NCBI GenBank assembly: GCA_900754495.1
Contig: CAAEDC010000096.1
Span: 1 to 17,864 of the forward strand
DNA length: 17,864 bases
Origin: Eggerthellaceae bacterium
GTDB lineage: Bacteria > Actinomycetota > Coriobacteriia > Coriobacteriales > Eggerthellaceae
Direction: 5' to 3'
The position numbers and the translations under genes are program-made. Under the pieces are notes generated by a model. The model had not been told where the DNA came from. It saw nothing but the letters and a program-made list of their open reading frames with translations, and searched no databases. Each line of letters begins with the position of its first letter. The stretch's first letter is position 1. Positions 7,835 to 16,342 of this stretch are shown here, piece by piece.

Positions 7835-7840
7835 ATTATA
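7835..7840 (-). promoter_or_regulatory. serA promoter -10 (TATAAT)
   Basis: A perfect TATAAT on the minus strand in GCTATAATCC, about 85 bp before the serA start codon. The -35 position, 17 bp upstream, reads CTGCCG, a poor match. The predicted leader is about 75-80 nt. Confidence 0.55.
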
Positions 7841-8032
7841 GCGAGCGCGTCCGGCGACGGCAGGGCGGCCCGGACGAACGGGAAGAAGCCCCGGCGGAGG
7901 GCGGGCGGCAGGTGGGCGCACGCCCATCGCGCCGGGGTCGAACCGCAGACAATGGAGAATGCGACGAAACGGGATTGAAATCGAATATGTTTCGGATTGT
8001 TACATAATCCCTGCTCCCCTACCGGCGGTTCC

Positions 8033-9411
<1,379 letters not shown>

Positions 9412-9462
9412 GATCGCCCCTTCGACCATATCGCGCGACGGCTGCCGCCTGAACGCGAATGC

Positions 9463-9495
9463 GAAAGCGCCCCGCATCGTGCGGGGCGCTTTTTT
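9463..9495 (+). terminator. Rho-independent terminator of gdhA
   Basis: AGCGCCCCGCA (9466-9476), loop TCG, TGCGGGGCGCT (9480-9490), then a run of T to 9495. It is 55 bp after the gdhA stop. Read on the minus strand it has the same stem but only three T, so it may weakly end the convergent gene at 9562 as well. Confidence 0.93.
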
Positions 9496-9552
9496 CGTAT
9501 GAAATGCCGAGACGGGCGGGCGTCGTTCGCGAACGGTTTCGCACGCGGCGGC

Positions 9553-9580
9553 GGAGGTCGCCTACGAGGCGGAGACCTCC
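9553..9580. other. Hairpin spanning the stop codon of the minus-strand membrane protein
   Basis: GGAGGT (9553-9558) pairs with ACCTCC (9575-9580), with an inner CGCC/GGCG pair around TACGA. The stop codon (9562-9564) lies inside. There is no U-tract. It may stabilise the 3' end or be chance in GC-rich sequence. Confidence 0.35.
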
Positions 9581-10236
9581 TTCGCGGAGACGACGTTGCT
9601 GGGCGACACGAGCACGACGCCCGCCTCGCCGAGCGCCGGGGCGTCGACGTAGAACGTCCCGTCGTCGGTCTCGCCCATCGCGACGAGCCCCTCATCGTCG
9701 GTGCAGATGACGATGTCGATCCCGACCAGGCGCGATACCTTCCATTTGTCGGGCGTGATGACGACGGTGAAGTCGACCGACGCCTGCTCGAACGCCTGCA
9801 GGCAGCGCGCGACGTCGAGCTGCGTCGCGGAACCCGCGGCGCTGACGACGCCGATGCGCTTGCCGCCGCGCTTGACGATGACGCCTTCCTGGTATTTCGA
9901 CGGGTTGAGCACATCGATGAACAGGACTTCGGCGCCCTTGTCCGCGTAGTCCTCCTGCAGCGCTCCGAGATCGACCGCCTCGTCCCCGTCATCCTGCGAA
10001 ACGCCGAGGCGGTCGGCGCCCTTCCTCGCCTCGGAGGGCGCCTCGGGCGCCTTCAGCGTGCCGGGATAGACGATGGCGGTATAGCCCTCCATCTCGCCGA
10101 CGGTGTCGTCGATGGTGGACGCCGCGACGTTCCAGGAATGGCCGGCCAGGATATACCAGCCCAAGCCGATCGAGCTGAGGACGATCAGCGCCAGAAACAC
10201 CGCGAGGGCGATCTTTTCTCGGAAAGACTTCTCCAT
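9562..10236 (-). CDS. Membrane-anchored protein of unknown function
   Basis: A 224-residue protein not recognised as a named family. Residues 1-7 are basic and 8-30 form one hydrophobic helix (IALAVFLALIVLSSIGLGWYI), so it is probably an N-terminally anchored protein with an extracytoplasmic domain, or an uncleaved signal anchor. The soluble part has an acidic stretch at 64-98, then alternating strands and helices: GAEVLFIDVL at 101-110, RIGVVSAAG at 127-135, VDFTVVITPD at 154-163, VGIDIVICTDDEG at 171-183. This suggests a Rossmann-like or phosphoesterase-like alpha/beta fold, but no metal-binding or nucleotide-binding motif can be named. The ATG at 10236 is chosen because a TATAAT sits 10 bp upstream and there is no Shine-Dalgarno sequence; a TTG at 10284 in the same frame would add 16 residues but would lie upstream of that promoter. 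Confidence 0.75.
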   Translation of the reverse strand: MEKSFREKIALAVFLALIVLSSIGLGWYILAGHSWNVAASTIDDTVGEMEGYTAIVYPGTLKAPEAPSEARKGADRLGVSQDDGDEAVDLGALQEDYADKGAEVLFIDVLNPSKYQEGVIVKRGGKRIGVVSAAGSATQLDVARCLQAFEQASVDFTVVITPDKWKVSRLVGIDIVICTDDEGLVAMGETDDGTFYVDAPALGEAGVVLVSPSNVVSAKEVSAS

Positions 10237-10246
10237 AGTGGGAATC

Positions 10247-10252
10247 ATTATA
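10247..10252 (-). promoter_or_regulatory. TATAAT promoter giving a leaderless or near-leaderless mRNA
   Basis: TATAAT on the minus strand, with 10 bases (GATTCCCACT) between it and the ATG at 10236. Initiation about 7 bases after the -10 leaves a leader of 0-4 nt, and no ribosome-binding site is present. The -35 position is poor (CCTTTC). Confidence 0.55.
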
Positions 10253-10331
10253 GCCGGGTCCGCCTTACGGAAAGGTTTCGGCAACCTGTCGGTTCGATAT
10301 CCTCAGCGGGCGGAGAGGAGCCGTAGTGCGC

Positions 10332-10865
10332 CTACACCAGCTTCTCGAACGCGACGCGCTCGGGGGTGAGCCCCTCCGCATGCTTGATGCGGATGATGCC
10401 GCATTCGGTGAAGCCGCACGAGGCGATGAGGCGAAGCATCGGGACGTTTCCGGGATGCGTGTCGACGCGGACGCTGCCCGCCCCCTGCTCGCGCGCGATC
10501 TCCTCGGCGCTCGTCAGCATGAAGCGCGCAGCCCCCTTGCCCGTGCTGTCGGCAGCGACCGCAACGCGATGGACCACCGCGTAACCCGGGTCGGAAGAGG
10601 TTCCGTCCGTGAGCCACGCGCCGTCGATCTCGTCGTAGTCCGGCTCGCCGGAAAACGAGACCATGCACGTCGCCGCAAGATGGCCGCGCGCATCCTCGAC
10701 GACATACGAGACGCCGTCCTCGACGTCGCCCGCGACGATGTCGCGCGCGGGATAGCCCTCGCCCTGCCACTGATCGATCCCCAGCGACGCCAGCGCCGCC
10801 TTGCCGTCGAGCAGGATCTCCATCACGCGATCGATTTCATCAAACTTGGTTTTGCGAAAGTCCAC
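10332..10865 (-). CDS. GNAT family N-acetyltransferase
   Basis: A 177-residue cytosolic GNAT acetyltransferase transferring acetyl from acetyl-CoA to an amine; the substrate is unknown. LGIDQWQ at 28-34 and YDEIDGAWL at 77-85 are family blocks. Motif A is VVHRVAVAADSTGKGAA at 97-113 (pyrophosphate loop S-T-G-K-G-A), followed by VRVDTHPGN at 132-140 and MLRLIASCGFTECGI. The preferred start is GTG at 10865, where family-like sequence (VDFRKTKFDEIDRV) begins, with AGGGGAG just upstream although close. An in-frame ATG at 10883 has no ribosome-binding site. It overlaps the 3' end of the EamA gene by 26 bp in a different frame, so translation is probably coupled. Its C-terminal 130 residues align with the GNAT half of the fusion protein at 11795-13393. 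No terminator is evident after it. Confidence 0.9.
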   Translation of the reverse strand: MDFRKTKFDEIDRVMEILLDGKAALASLGIDQWQGEGYPARDIVAGDVEDGVSYVVEDARGHLAATCMVSFSGEPDYDEIDGAWLTDGTSSDPGYAVVHRVAVAADSTGKGAARFMLTSAEEIAREQGAGSVRVDTHPGNVPMLRLIASCGFTECGIIRIKHAEGLTPERVAFEKLV

Positions 10866-11790
10866 TCGCTCCCCTTTTCTCATTCTTGGGTTTTACCGTA
10901 ACCAAAACGACCATACCGATAATGAGCACCATGCCCACGATGTCCGCCCACGTGACGGCGGTTTTGAGCCATACGGCCGAGAACACCGTCGCCGCGACCG
11001 GCTCGATGCATCCGACAAGCCCCGCCCGCATGGCGCCGGCCTCCTTGACGCCCTGGAGGTAGAACAGGTACGCCAGAAACGTGCCGAGGGCCACCATCGC
11101 GGCCAGCGCCGCGACCATGCCCGGCGAGAACTCGACGGGGACGCTCCAGGGTTGCTCGACGGCGCAGATGATGACGCCCGCGACGAGCATGCCGAGCCCC
11201 GTGACGATGAAGCTCCCCCACTTGGCGAGCAGCTTCTCGGGCAGCAGCGTGTAGCCGACGAACCCGCATGCCAAAAGGAATCCCCACACGAGCGCCTCGG
11301 GAGGGATGGCCAGGCCGTCGAAGCTGCCTTTGGTGGCGATGAAGAAGGTGCCGGCGACCGCGAGCAGGACCCCCACGACCTCGCGGACGTGTGGAAGGCG
11401 GCGCGCCATCGCGCATACGAGGATCGTGAGCAGGACCAGGCCGAGCCGCTCCATCACGGTGCCCGTGCCGGCGTTGGTGAGCGATATCGCGGTCAGATAG
11501 CTGTACTGGGTGAGCAGTATGCCGAAGATCGCGAACAGGACGATCCCGATAAGCGTCTTGGGATCGCGCACGGCGGCGATCAGGCGGTCGCGCTCGCGCA
11601 CGGCGCTCACCGCCAGGAACAGCAGCGCGGCGAACGGCAGGCGGATGCAGATGATCCAACCGGGATCCAGGCCGTAGGTCGTGGTGAGCAGCTGGGCGCA
11701 CGTGCCGGAGAAGCCCCAGAAGGTTCCACCGAGGGCCGCGAACAGGATTCCGCGCGCGACGCGGGCGCGCAGCAAAGAGGCGCCGTCCAT
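10840..11790 (-). CDS. EamA/DMT-family transporter
   Basis: A 316-residue inner-membrane protein of the drug/metabolite transporter superfamily with two EamA repeats of about five helices each (about 14-152 and 166-300). Landmarks are GGTFWGFSGTCAQLL at 21-35, QYSYLTAISLTNAGTGTV at the end of repeat 1, and YLFYLQGVKEAGAMRAGL and GCIEPVAATVFSAVWL in repeat 2. Members export small molecules, often amino acids or related metabolites; the substrate here is not readable. The start at 11790 lies 4 bp after the stop of the upstream fusion gene, and its ribosome-binding site GGGAGGT is inside that gene's last codons. It overlaps the downstream GNAT gene. It is clearly a paralogue of the EamA half of the upstream gene, sharing the FSGTCAQLL, TNAGT and YTLLPE blocks. 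Confidence 0.93.
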   Translation of the reverse strand: MDGASLLRARVARGILFAALGGTFWGFSGTCAQLLTTTYGLDPGWIICIRLPFAALLFLAVSAVRERDRLIAAVRDPKTLIGIVLFAIFGILLTQYSYLTAISLTNAGTGTVMERLGLVLLTILVCAMARRLPHVREVVGVLLAVAGTFFIATKGSFDGLAIPPEALVWGFLLACGFVGYTLLPEKLLAKWGSFIVTGLGMLVAGVIICAVEQPWSVPVEFSPGMVAALAAMVALGTFLAYLFYLQGVKEAGAMRAGLVGCIEPVAATVFSAVWLKTAVTWADIVGMVLIIGMVVLVTVKPKNEKRGASGLSQNQV

Positions 11791-11794
11791 CGGG

Positions 11795-13393
11795 CTACAC
11801 CTCCCTCTCGAACGCGGCGCGGCGCTTGACGCGGCCGAGCGCGTCGCGGACCTCGACGGTGCCGCATCGGGTGAACTCCTGCTTCTCGAGCAGGCCGCGC
11901 ATGGCGTCGTTGGCGGGATGGATGTCGCACCGCAGGGTCGCGCAACCCGCCGCGCGCGCGAGGGAGAGCGCCTTGTCGATCATGAACATGCCCACGCCGC
12001 GGCGGCGCGCGTCGCGTTCGACGCAGGCCCAGCGCAGGACCGCATAGGGGGACCCGTCGCGCATCCACGCGCCGTCGATCCCCCGCTCGTAGTTCTTGTC
12101 GACTCCGGTCGTGACCGCGAACGCGGCGATGAGCCGTCCGTCCCCGTCCTCGACGACGTGCATGAGCCCGTCGGAGATGCTGCGCATCAGACGGCGCGAT
12201 GACGGGTACTTCTTGCCCTCGTCGACCAGCTGGAGCGCCACGAGCCCCTCCCGGGTGCGGTGCAGCAGATCCGAGACGGCGGCGAAGTCGTCGTGCCCCG
12301 CGGCGCGGCTGGAATAGTAGCCGAGCACCGAGGCGCGGCCGCGGAAGATGGGGTCGTCCTGCGGAAGCGCGGCACCGGCTTCGGGGGCGCCGGCAGCGCC
12401 GTCGACCTCGCCGCCTTCGGGCGCAGCCGCCTCCGCGGAAGCGACGCGCTGCCCGGAGGCGGCGGGCTCTGCCTGCTTGGGCGATCCCGTCACCAGGAAG
12501 ATCATGATGAGGATGAGGACGCAGCCGATGCCGTCCCAAAGGGACACCGGCGTTCCGAGCCACACGGCGCTGATCGCCATCGCCGACACCGGCTCGATGC
12601 AGCACAGAAGGCTCGCACGCACCGGACCCGCGTCCTTGACGCCCTGCAGGTAGAGCAGGTACGCCAAAAACGTGCCGATGACCACGAGCGCCGCCAGCGC
12701 AGCCAGCGCGCCGGGCTCGAGCACGATGTTATAGGTCCACGGACGGACGACCGCCGCGGCGACGAAGCCGCCGAACAGCATCGCAAGGCCCGTGACCGAC
12801 AGCGACCCCCACTTCTTGAGCACCTGCTCGGGCAGAAGCGTGTAGCATGCGAGCCCTATCGCGCACATGACGCCCCAGAACAGGCCCTCCGGCGAGATGG
12901 ACAGCGACGTCGGATCGCCCTGCGTGGCGATGACGAACACGCCGGCGAGCGCGAACAGCAACCCCGCCACCTCGCGCGCCTTGGGGCCGCGGCGGAACCG
13001 AACGCAGGTGATGACCATGATGATGACCAGGCCGATCTGTTGGATGACCGTCGCCGTGCCCGCGTTGGTGTTTGAGATGGCGAGCAGGTAGCTCATCTGG
13101 GTGAACACGACGCCGAACACCGCGAACAGCGCGATCTGCACGAGCGAGCGCACATCGCGCAGGCAGGCGCGCAGCGTGCGGCCGTCCATGAAGATCGCGA
13201 GCAGCATGAAGACGACCGCCGCGACGGCGAGGCGCACGCACGTGACCCACAGCGAAGGGATGCCGAAGTTGTTGAGCAGAAGCTGGGCGCACGTGCCCGA
13301 GAAGCCCCACGCGGCGCCGCCGAGCAGGGCGCAGATCGCCCCGCGCATCACATGGCTTCCGCCTTGCGGCGCAACGGTTGCCGCCTGCGTCAT
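11795..13393 (-). CDS. EamA/DMT transporter fused to a GNAT acetyltransferase
   Basis: A 532-residue fusion. Residues 15-303 form a complete EamA transporter with two repeats (GGAAWGFSGTCAQLL at 25-39, SNTNAGTATV at 107-116, YLLYLQGVKDAGPVRASLL at 245-263, CCIEPVSAMAISAVWLG at 264-280). Residues about 306-350 are an Ala/Gly/Glu-rich linker. Residues about 365-532 form a GNAT domain with GIDGAWMRDG at 438-447, the acetyl-CoA loop RRRGVG at 463-468 and LRCDIHPANDAM at 487-498. The GNAT half would be cytosolic, tethered to the exporter, which suggests acetylation coupled to export (inference). The start at 13393 has GAGGGGG upstream; an in-frame upstream ATG at 13465 adds 24 unconserved residues. 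First gene of a three-gene operon; it reads through intact with no frameshift. Confidence 0.93.
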   Translation of the reverse strand: MTQAATVAPQGGSHVMRGAICALLGGAAWGFSGTCAQLLLNNFGIPSLWVTCVRLAVAAVVFMLLAIFMDGRTLRACLRDVRSLVQIALFAVFGVVFTQMSYLLAISNTNAGTATVIQQIGLVIIMVITCVRFRRGPKAREVAGLLFALAGVFVIATQGDPTSLSISPEGLFWGVMCAIGLACYTLLPEQVLKKWGSLSVTGLAMLFGGFVAAAVVRPWTYNIVLEPGALAALAALVVIGTFLAYLLYLQGVKDAGPVRASLLCCIEPVSAMAISAVWLGTPVSLWDGIGCVLILIMIFLVTGSPKQAEPAASGQRVASAEAAAPEGGEVDGAAGAPEAGAALPQDDPIFRGRASVLGYYSSRAAGHDDFAAVSDLLHRTREGLVALQLVDEGKKYPSSRRLMRSISDGLMHVVEDGDGRLIAAFAVTTGVDKNYERGIDGAWMRDGSPYAVLRWACVERDARRRGVGMFMIDKALSLARAAGCATLRCDIHPANDAMRGLLEKQEFTRCGTVEVRDALGRVKRRAAFEREV

Positions 13394-13502
13394 CGATCCC
13401 CCTCTCGCGTCGTCTTCGAAATATGCCGGCGAGAAATTGTCCCACGAGAATCCCGCGGGCGCCACACCCTATTTCAGTGATTTAAGCGCGTCCACACCAT
13501 TC

Positions 13503-14129
13503 TCACTCGAGGAAATCGACGACCCCGGAATGGGTGTGGTAGACGGCCCCGGCGATGCGGAGCCCTTCCCTGTCGCACAAGTCCGCGAGCTGGGGGCAGG
13601 ACGCGAGCGCCGCCATGCCCGCGCGCACGTTGCGCTCGCTCGCGCGGTAAGGATCGCGCTCGTCCCCGATGGCGCGGGCGATCGGCGCGGTAAGGGGCGC
13701 CATGATGTCGGTCTGGCGGTCGTCGTCGCTTCGGGCACCCTCGCCGCAGGCGGTGTCGCCGCCGGCGCTGTCGCCGCAGCCGCACGCCTCTATCGTGGCT
13801 TGGATCGCGCCGCACCCCGTATGCCCCACGACGAGCACGAGCTTGACGCCGAGATGCTCGCAGGCGTACACGACGCTGGCGAGCTCGACGGGACCCACGA
13901 CGTTGCCGGCCGTGCGCACGACGAATAGGTCGCCCAAGCCCATCATGAACATGTGCTCGGGAACGGTGCGCGAATCCGCGCAGGAGACGACCACGGCGAA
14001 GGGGTTCTGGCCGTAAGCGTAGAGCTCCTCGATGCGCTCGCTCGACAGGTCGCGCTCGTGCGCGCGGACCGTCACGAAATCATGGTTGCCCCGCTTCAGG
14101 CGCTCGAGCGCCTCCTCGGCAGACAGCAT
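13503..14129 (-). CDS. Beta-class carbonic anhydrase
   Basis: A 208-residue zinc enzyme interconverting CO2 and bicarbonate; cytosolic. Zinc ligands and dyad are visible: VVVSCADSR with Cys50, Asp52 and Arg54, and VVGHTGCGAI with His103 and Cys106; RTAGN at 72-76 and the C-terminal YHTHSGVVDFL fit the family. Length is typical. Residues about 115-142 are a Gly/Cys/Asp-rich low-complexity insert (three Cys) placed just after the HxxC motif. The start at 14129 has AAGGAGG five bases upstream, which rules out the longer frame to 14234. It supplies bicarbonate for carboxylases, or copes with CO2; no carboxylase or transporter partner is adjacent. It lies 109 bp upstream of the EamA-GNAT operon on the same strand, with no visible terminator between. 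Confidence 0.96.
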   Translation of the reverse strand: MLSAEEALERLKRGNHDFVTVRAHERDLSSERIEELYAYGQNPFAVVVSCADSRTVPEHMFMMGLGDLFVVRTAGNVVGPVELASVVYACEHLGVKLVLVVGHTGCGAIQATIEACGCGDSAGGDTACGEGARSDDDRQTDIMAPLTAPIARAIGDERDPYRASERNVRAGMAALASCPQLADLCDREGLRIAGAVYHTHSGVVDFLE

Positions 14130-14211
14130 GGAAACCTCCTTCATTAGCGACATGGGGATGCGGCGCCCAGCGCGCATCGTAGGCGCCGGGCGCCGGGCAT
14201 CGGACCGAACC

Positions 14212-14281
14212 AGCTTCTGAGGACTTCTTCCCAAAATCGGCCGTTACAAGGCCCTATTGTGGGAAGAAGCCCTCAGAAGCT
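14212..14281. repeat. 22-bp near-perfect inverted repeat between a GNAT gene and the carbonic anhydrase
   Basis: 14212-14233 (AGCTTCTGAGGACTTCTTCC plus CA) pairs with 14260-14281 at 21 of 22 positions around a 26-base loop, which itself holds GGCC..GGCC. No U-tract follows on either strand, so it is not a standard terminator. Placement in an intergenic gap and symmetry fit a dispersed palindromic repeat or a processing hairpin in the mRNA. Confidence 0.75.
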
Positions 14282-14297
14282 GACGAAGGGCGTCCGC

Positions 14298-14900
14298 TTA
14301 GGCGGGATGGTGGAAGATGATCATGTCCTCAAAGACGCCCTCGCCGTTGAGGAAGCCGCCGGGGATGACGCCGATGCGGTCGAACCCCATGCTCTCGTAC
14401 AGGCGGATCGCCGAGACGTTGCTCGCGACGACGGCGTTGAACTGCAGCCCGCGGAACCCGCACGGCTTCAGGTTGTCGAGGGAGTCCTGGACAAGCGCGC
14501 GCCCGACGCCCCGCCCGCGGCACGACGAATCGACGGCGTAGCTCGTGTTGGCGGTGTGCGCGCAGCGCCCGATGTTGTTGGGATGCAGGATGTAGAGGCC
14601 GACGACGCGACCGTCCTGCGCGGACGGCGCCTCGCCGGACGCGGCATCGGTTCCCGCATCAGCCGTTTCCGCCTCCGCGCAGTTGCGACTGCCCGGACCG
14701 CTTTCCCCGCCGCCGTCCGCGCCGAGCTCCCCGCAATCGACCGCCACCGCCGTACGCGTCTGCGAGGCGAAGAACGCCTCGGCCTCCTCGTCGTCGGCGA
14801 GCTCGTCGAACTGGGGAAACGCGTTGCCGGCGCGCACGACCTCGTTCCAGATCTCCCGCATGCGCGGAACGTCCGCGGCACGGAAGGCGCGGATGCGCAT
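14298..14900 (-). CDS. GNAT family N-acetyltransferase with a low-complexity insert
   Basis: A 200-residue GNAT acetyltransferase, cytosolic, substrate unknown. FPQFDEL at 28-34, FFASQTRTAVAV at 43-54, GLYILHPNNIGRC at 101-113, acetyl-CoA loop CRGRGVGRALV at 127-137, LQFNAVVASNVSAIRLYESMGF at 152-173. This is a different subfamily from the GNATs at 10332-13393. Residues about 57-97 are a Gly/Ser/Ala/Glu-rich insert between two core strands that family members normally connect with a short loop. The ATG at 14900 is preferred: it lies 2 bp after the ftsY stop (TAGGCATG), so translation is likely coupled. An in-frame GTG at 14912 would overlap ftsY and sits too close to GGGAG. The gene is probably the last of an smc-ftsY-GNAT cluster; the operon's biological link is unknown. 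Confidence 0.92.
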   Translation of the reverse strand: MRIRAFRAADVPRMREIWNEVVRAGNAFPQFDELADDEEAEAFFASQTRTAVAVDCGELGADGGGESGPGSRNCAEAETADAGTDAASGEAPSAQDGRVVGLYILHPNNIGRCAHTANTSYAVDSSCRGRGVGRALVQDSLDNLKPCGFRGLQFNAVVASNVSAIRLYESMGFDRIGVIPGGFLNGEGVFEDMIIFHHPA

Positions 14901-14902
14901 GC

Positions 14903-16267
14903 CTACCACCACTTCTCCCAGAAATGCTTCTTACGCTTCGGTTCGGGTTCGGGTTCGGGCTCGGGCTGCGCGTCGGCGTCGTCGACGGACGCCATCATGG
15001 CGAGCTCGGCGAGCTCCTCGTCGGTGAACTCGGAATCATCCGCCTCGAACCCGTCTTCGCGGACATCCTCGAGGGAGACGGGCGCCGCTTCCCCGTCCCC
15101 GCCAGCGGAGCCGTCATCCGCATCCGAGACCGCGGAAAGCTCCTCGATCCGCTCCTCGAGATCCCGCTCGGCATCCTCGGAAAGCGTCTCGACGTCGGCC
15201 GGGACCTCCGGAACGTCCGAAGCATCGACGTTCAGCCCGTCGTCGACCCCCGCACCGTCGCCCGCGTCGCCGTCCTCGTCGGCATGAGGCGCGTCGTCCT
15301 CCAGCGAGGCGATCTTGGTCGAGCCGCCGCCGTGCTCGGAATCCTCATCGTAGCGATCGTCGAAATCGCCGATGAGGGCGGCGGCGAAGTCGGTCGCATC
15401 GAAATCGCGCAGATCGTCGATGCTCTCGCCCACGCCGATCTTGATGATGGGCAGCTCCAGCTCGTGCGAGACGGCGAGCGCGATGCCGCCTTTCGCCGTG
15501 CCGTCGAGCTTGGTGACGATGAGCGCGTCCAGATCGAGCGCGCGGTTGAACTCGCGCGCCTGCTGCAGGCCGTTCTGGCCGGTCGTCGCGTCGATGACGA
15601 GCACCGTGTGGACGGGCAGGCTCGAGCGCTTACGCGTGACGTTGACGACCTTCTCCAGCTCGCGCATGAGGTCGGACGACGTGTGCAGGCGGCCGGCCGT
15701 GTCGATGAGGACCAGATCCGCCCCGACGGCCTCGGCGCGCTCGATCGTGTCGTAGCACACGCTCGCCGGATCGGCGCCGCGCTCGCGCGTGACCATCTCG
15801 ACGTCGGCACGGCGCGCCCAGACCTCCAGCTGCTCGATGGCGGCGGCGCGGAACGTGTCGGCCGAGCCCAGGATCACCGTGCGGCCCGCGTCGGTCGCCT
15901 CCTTGGCGATCTTGCCGACCGTAGTGGTCTTGCCGGTGCCGTTGATGCCGACGAACAGGACGAGCGACTTCTCGCCGCCGAGGATGTCCTCCCCTCCCGG
16001 CGTGAAGGTCTCGGCGATGTGCTCGCGCAGCAGGTCGAGCACCGCATAGGCATCGGGAAGCGCCTGGCGCCGCGCGGTGTCGCGCAGACGCTCGACGATG
16101 TCGGAGGCCGCCATGCCGCCGACATCCGCGAGGATGAGCGTCTCCTCGAGCGTCTCCCAAAATTCCTCGTCGAGATCGGGGCCACGGTCGAGCAGAACGT
16201 TCATCTGCTCCTTGAACCTGTCGCGAGACCGCGCCAGCCCCTCGCTGATCCTATCGAAAAAGCCCAT
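14903..16267 (-). CDS. ftsY: Signal recognition particle receptor FtsY with a C-terminal acidic tail
   Basis: A 454-residue SRP receptor GTPase that docks ribosome-SRP complexes at the membrane. Residues 1-302 are a complete NG domain: amphipathic start MGFFDRISEGLARSRDRF, P-loop GINGTGKTT at 107-115, DTFRAAAIEQLEVW at 137-150, DTAGR at 189-193, TKLDGTAKGG at 252-261, GVGESIDDLRDFD at 278-290. Family proteins end about there. Residues 303-454 are an extra tail, dominated by Asp/Glu/Ala/Gly, with a possible helix at 364-379, a PE repeat at 434-443, and a basic-aromatic end PKRKKHFWEKWW. There is no N-terminal A domain, so the acidic region appears moved to the other end. The start at 16267 has AAGGGGAG a few bases upstream. 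It follows smc, a conserved order in many Gram-positive bacteria. Confidence 0.97.
   Translation of the reverse strand: MGFFDRISEGLARSRDRFKEQMNVLLDRGPDLDEEFWETLEETLILADVGGMAASDIVERLRDTARRQALPDAYAVLDLLREHIAETFTPGGEDILGGEKSLVLFVGINGTGKTTTVGKIAKEATDAGRTVILGSADTFRAAAIEQLEVWARRADVEMVTRERGADPASVCYDTIERAEAVGADLVLIDTAGRLHTSSDLMRELEKVVNVTRKRSSLPVHTVLVIDATTGQNGLQQAREFNRALDLDALIVTKLDGTAKGGIALAVSHELELPIIKIGVGESIDDLRDFDATDFAAALIGDFDDRYDEDSEHGGGSTKIASLEDDAPHADEDGDAGDGAGVDDGLNVDASDVPEVPADVETLSEDAERDLEERIEELSAVSDADDGSAGGDGEAAPVSLEDVREDGFEADDSEFTDEELAELAMMASVDDADAQPEPEPEPEPKRKKHFWEKWW
14939..14965. repeat. Hexanucleotide repeat coding Pro-Glu in the FtsY tail
   Basis: Four to five copies of GGGTTC/GGGCTC in frame, coding PEPEPEPEP on the minus strand. 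It could vary in number between strains by slippage. Confidence 0.7.
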
Positions 16268-16342
16268 GGGGACTCCCCTTCCTTCTACCTATAAGCGGCA
16301 GAGCATGCGCTCCTCCGCATCGGCTTTGCCTGACCCTCGACA

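Noticed and set aside
5488..8007. A plus-strand open frame of 839 codons across leuA, serA and the region between
   Set aside because: It is antisense to two unmistakable enzymes, is composed of Ala/Arg/Val/Asp/Leu as expected for a shadow frame in high-GC codons, and has no ribosome-binding site.
9524..9535. 12-bp perfect palindrome CGTTCGCGAACG after the gdhA terminator
   Set aside because: Short palindromes of CG-rich words are expected in this composition, and it lies between two gene ends with no promoter to control.
10285..10320. tRNA-like T-loop GGTTCGATATCC
   Set aside because: No acceptor, D or anticodon stem can be formed around it.
10332..11790. The EamA and GNAT genes as a frameshifted, broken fusion
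   Set aside because: Both frames are complete with proper family starts and ends, and a ribosome-binding-like AGGGGAG lies in the overlap. It reads as two coupled genes; the intact fusion is the neighbouring gene.
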